DNA of 33,510 nt from Candidatus Omnitrophota bacterium (GTDB taxonomy: Bacteria; Omnitrophota; Gorgyraeia; Gygaellales; Profunditerraquicolaceae). The stretch lies in NCBI GenBank assembly GCA_028712375.1, contig JAQTQG010000001.1:1-33510 (forward strand), given 5' to 3'. Positions 31,254 to 33,510 of this stretch are shown one piece after another. The position numbers and the translations under genes were made by a program. Positions within the stretch are counted from its first letter, which is position 1; the number at the start of each line of letters is the position of its first letter. Under the pieces are notes generated by a model. That model made no database searches and was not told where the DNA came from. It saw nothing but the letters and a program-made list of their open reading frames with translations.

Positions 31254-33510
31254 ATGATGGAAATAACGCAAAAAGATAAGTGGCTGCTTCAAAACCTGGG
31301 TTTAACCACGCTGCTTTTAATTACTTCAGTTTTTTTGCTGGATCCTGAGCTGTTTTGGCAATATCAGGCGTTTTTGATTATTGGTTCTATCCTGGGCTTT
31401 ATTTTTACCTGGTATAACCGTAAAGGCGTATTTGGCAACATAAGGTATCTTACCGATTCAGCTGTTTTAATTGTGGTCGCTTGGATTGGTTATCAGATAT
31501 TCAAGTCGACTTTTTTGTATAAAGAGGTAATCGCGATACTTCTTCAGGGCGTTATTATTCTGGAGATTATTTTTAGTTTTAGTGCCAGCATTCCGGAAAA
31601 AACAGCGTATATCCGGGTTTTGAGCCTTTTGGTTTTTATGGCTTCTTCGATTTTCTCCGTTACTTACAGTATTCCTTTGGCGATAGGGTATTTGTTGGCT
31701 TGGTTGGCGATATTGCGTTTCCAATTTGCAGGATTGCAACCGGTCCGCGTAAAAGAATCTCAGCGTTTTTATTCCCTTGCTACTTCATTGATTTGTTTTG
31801 CTATTGTGATGGCGATGACCTGGATTATTTTTTCGAATATTTATCTGGGGCGGATTAAAAAGGGAGGGGCGTTGCTTGATGAAGAGCTGCAGGATGCCGG
31901 TTCATCGGGGGGGAGAAAATCCGATCTGGCGGATTCTTTTTATAGCCTGCAGGATGACTTGCAAAGTAAAATAACCGGCTTAGCCTTGGAGCTGGATTCT
32001 TATGAGAAAAGGCGCCAGCTTATATACTTGTTTTCAGAGTTAGTTAAAGATGCGGCTAAAACGATAGAAGTGGACAAGGCGGAGACCGGCTTGATTGATA
32101 TTCTTAAGCGTGAAGGCGCCGGCTTGGATGGCGCCCAGAAAGCAATTACGTTTACCAGGACTTATCTTGATAAAAAAGGGGCTTTGAGTTTACAAAAAAA
32201 TACAGGCAGCCTGATGGATGTGCTCAGAAAGTATCCGTTGGGTATTGTGGATAAAATTAAAATTACCAGTCTAGCAAATAAGGCGGCACAGTCTAATTCC
32301 TATCAGCAGTTGCAGGAAAACAGCCGTGCTTTGCAAGCGGCGATCCAGAAGGCGTCTGTAAGTAAATATGTTCAGAATGATTTAAGCGGGCTCGCCCGTA
32401 ATCTTGCGGAATTAAAGGCTTTTGAGTTTTACCGGCGCGATATGAAGAATTTAGAACAAAGGACGCCGCTGGCTGATGAAGAGGCGGAGAAAAAGGTTAT
32501 AGAAGCAGTTTCCGATATTAGGCATACCGAAAGCTTGGAGGATTTTAAGCAAACCATTAAAAATATCCGTAAATTAAAAAATGATCCGCGCGTTTCAGAA
32601 GAAAAATCCGGAAAAGATGTCCTTAGGAATTTAGAAGAAGCTTCGCGTATAAAATTAGATTTGTTTTATATGGCCAAATCAGAACAAGTAAGAAAGGATG
32701 CCGCACAGAAGCAAGAGATGGGCCCGCAAGCCGAAGTATTTAATGACCGGATGGATGGGGCGGACAGGGCTAGGAACTACCAGGAGTTTATTCAGGAATT
32801 TTCCGGGCTCAGCCAGCAAAATAATGACAATAATTTGGGCCAGGCGGAAGGATTAGCGCAAATGCTGAATTTGAAAACCGAATCCTTTAAGCAGGCGCAT
32901 AAGGATAAGTTGGACAATTTAATGAAAGATAATCTTTCTTCACAGGTAAAGAAGGAAATGCTTGAAGCGCAAGAGGCGATGGAGGAAAAAGACAGTTTCG
33001 GGGATTTGGGGAAACAGCTGGAAGAACTAAAGAATAAAATTAAGGAACTGGAAAGAACAGGAAATATTCCGCCGCAAAAAGCCGATGAATTACTGAATGC
33101 TGCTAAGGGGTTCAAGGATTTGCTGGATGCTAAAATTAAAGCTGAAGCGGAGTTAACAAAGGAGGATGTTTCAAAAAACGATTCCCAGAAAATTGATTAC
33201 ATAGATAAATTACAGCAAGCAATTGAAAATTCTTCTTTAAATAGCCGGCAAAAGGATGTGCTTAAAGCTTTAGCAGATCAGCTGCTGAAGGCACAGAGTT
33301 TGTCCCAATTAGAAGATGTTAAGGAAGCTTTGGAAAAAGAATTCTCTTCTTTAGGTTTACCGAAGTTATCTGACAAAGAACGTATGCTTTTAGCCGCTGC
33401 CGTAAATAGCAGCGCCAAAGAGCTGGAGAAGAAAATCGATAACCTGCAGAATGTAACTTACGAACAAATCAGGCAGTTGCAGGAATCTTTAAAAAAAGCT
33501 CAGCAAAGCA
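31254..33510 (+). CDS. Large membrane protein with long helical domain, third gene of the MoxR-DUF58 cluster (3' partial)
   Basis: Open reading frame of 752 codons running off the window end with no stop. ATG at 31254 or the adjoining ATG at 31257. Residues 1-195 contain about seven membrane helices. From about 215 to the end is an almost unbroken charged helical/coiled-coil region rich in K, E, Q, L and D, with no domain I recognise. Position after moxR and DUF58 suggests the TgpA-like (DUF3488-transglutaminase) protein usual there, but no transglutaminase core (C-H-D) is visible in the part present; it could lie beyond the window. The long helical region would be unusual for TgpA. Confidence 0.75.
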   Translation, partial: MMEITQKDKWLLQNLGLTTLLLITSVFLLDPELFWQYQAFLIIGSILGFIFTWYNRKGVFGNIRYLTDSAVLIVVAWIGYQIFKSTFLYKEVIAILLQGVIILEIIFSFSASIPEKTAYIRVLSLLVFMASSIFSVTYSIPLAIGYLLAWLAILRFQFAGLQPVRVKESQRFYSLATSLICFAIVMAMTWIIFSNIYLGRIKKGGALLDEELQDAGSSGGRKSDLADSFYSLQDDLQSKITGLALELDSYEKRRQLIYLFSELVKDAAKTIEVDKAETGLIDILKREGAGLDGAQKAITFTRTYLDKKGALSLQKNTGSLMDVLRKYPLGIVDKIKITSLANKAAQSNSYQQLQENSRALQAAIQKASVSKYVQNDLSGLARNLAELKAFEFYRRDMKNLEQRTPLADEEAEKKVIEAVSDIRHTESLEDFKQTIKNIRKLKNDPRVSEEKSGKDVLRNLEEASRIKLDLFYMAKSEQVRKDAAQKQEMGPQAEVFNDRMDGADRARNYQEFIQEFSGLSQQNNDNNLGQAEGLAQMLNLKTESFKQAHKDKLDNLMKDNLSSQVKKEMLEAQEAMEEKDSFGDLGKQLEELKNKIKELERTGNIPPQKADELLNAAKGFKDLLDAKIKAEAELTKEDVSKNDSQKIDYIDKLQQAIENSSLNSRQKDVLKALADQLLKAQSLSQLEDVKEALEKEFSSLGLPKLSDKERMLLAAAVNSSAKELEKKIDNLQNVTYEQIRQLQESLKKAQQS

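Noticed and set aside
1-33510. Mobile elements, CRISPR arrays, phage genes or toxin-antitoxin pairs
   Set aside because: No transposase, integrase, spaced direct repeats or phage proteins were seen on either strand.

Overview
The window looks like a chromosomal segment of a diderm (Gram-negative type), probably anaerobic bacterium. The evidence is an Mla-type outer-membrane lipid transport operon, several lipoproteins, a two-subunit 2-oxoacid:ferredoxin oxidoreductase, moderate to low GC, and an unusually dense set of PAS and histidine-kinase genes. This style fits candidate phyla such as Omnitrophota, but no marker gene proves it. Every supported gene is on the + strand. No tRNA, rRNA, CRISPR array, transposase or integrase was seen.

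Layout. (1) 1-2036: a four-PAS protein without a kinase domain, possibly starting before the window. (2) 2105-9159: a candidate promoter, structured RNA and terminator, then a collinear set: periplasmic solute-binding protein, membrane histidine kinase with a cysteine-rich GAF domain, single-domain receiver, double receiver, and the KorA/KorB pair. (3) 9264-12045: promoter, soluble kinase, receiver, six-TM kinase and a strong terminator. (4) 12047-15716: an arsenic detoxification operon. It has a promoter with a perfect 22-bp palindromic operator, a DUF134 (UPF0251) regulator, a 51-residue protein with CCC and CC motifs (12418-12573), an ArsP-type permease, ArsF-like and ArsG-like proteins and an Acr3 arsenite permease. 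There is no ArsR and no arsenate reductase. (5) 15853-17768: promoter, leader RNA and terminator, then a second four-PAS protein. (6) 17890-18312: a small secreted protein. (7) 18478-22244: mlaE (STAS fusion), mlaF, mlaD, a PqiC-like lipoprotein, a DUF3568-like lipoprotein and a terminator. (8) 22294-28980: promoter, leader RNA and terminator, then a pseudo-receiver/five-PAS protein, a membrane Cache-like/PAS protein, a CHASE4-HAMP-GAF kinase and a receiver. (9) 29088-33510: MoxR ATPase, DUF58 protein, and the start of a large membrane protein with a very long helical region, cut by the window end.

How it may work together. Four PAS proteins without kinase domains end in nearly the same tail (ELEIFYKASIGREERIIELK in two of them). 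Four histidine kinases and four receiver proteins lie around them, and no receiver here carries an output domain. This suggests a distributed signalling network in which sensors, kinases and receivers are separate polypeptides joined by a shared coiled-coil tail; this is inference. Three loci next to these PAS genes have the same construction: a promoter with a 16-bp spacer, then 137-139 nt from the -10 box to the end of a terminator T-run, with shared short motifs. They are candidates for an undescribed small-RNA or attenuator family. That RNA family, the shared tail, and the small cysteine-rich protein in the DUF134-controlled arsenic operon are the most interesting parts of the window.
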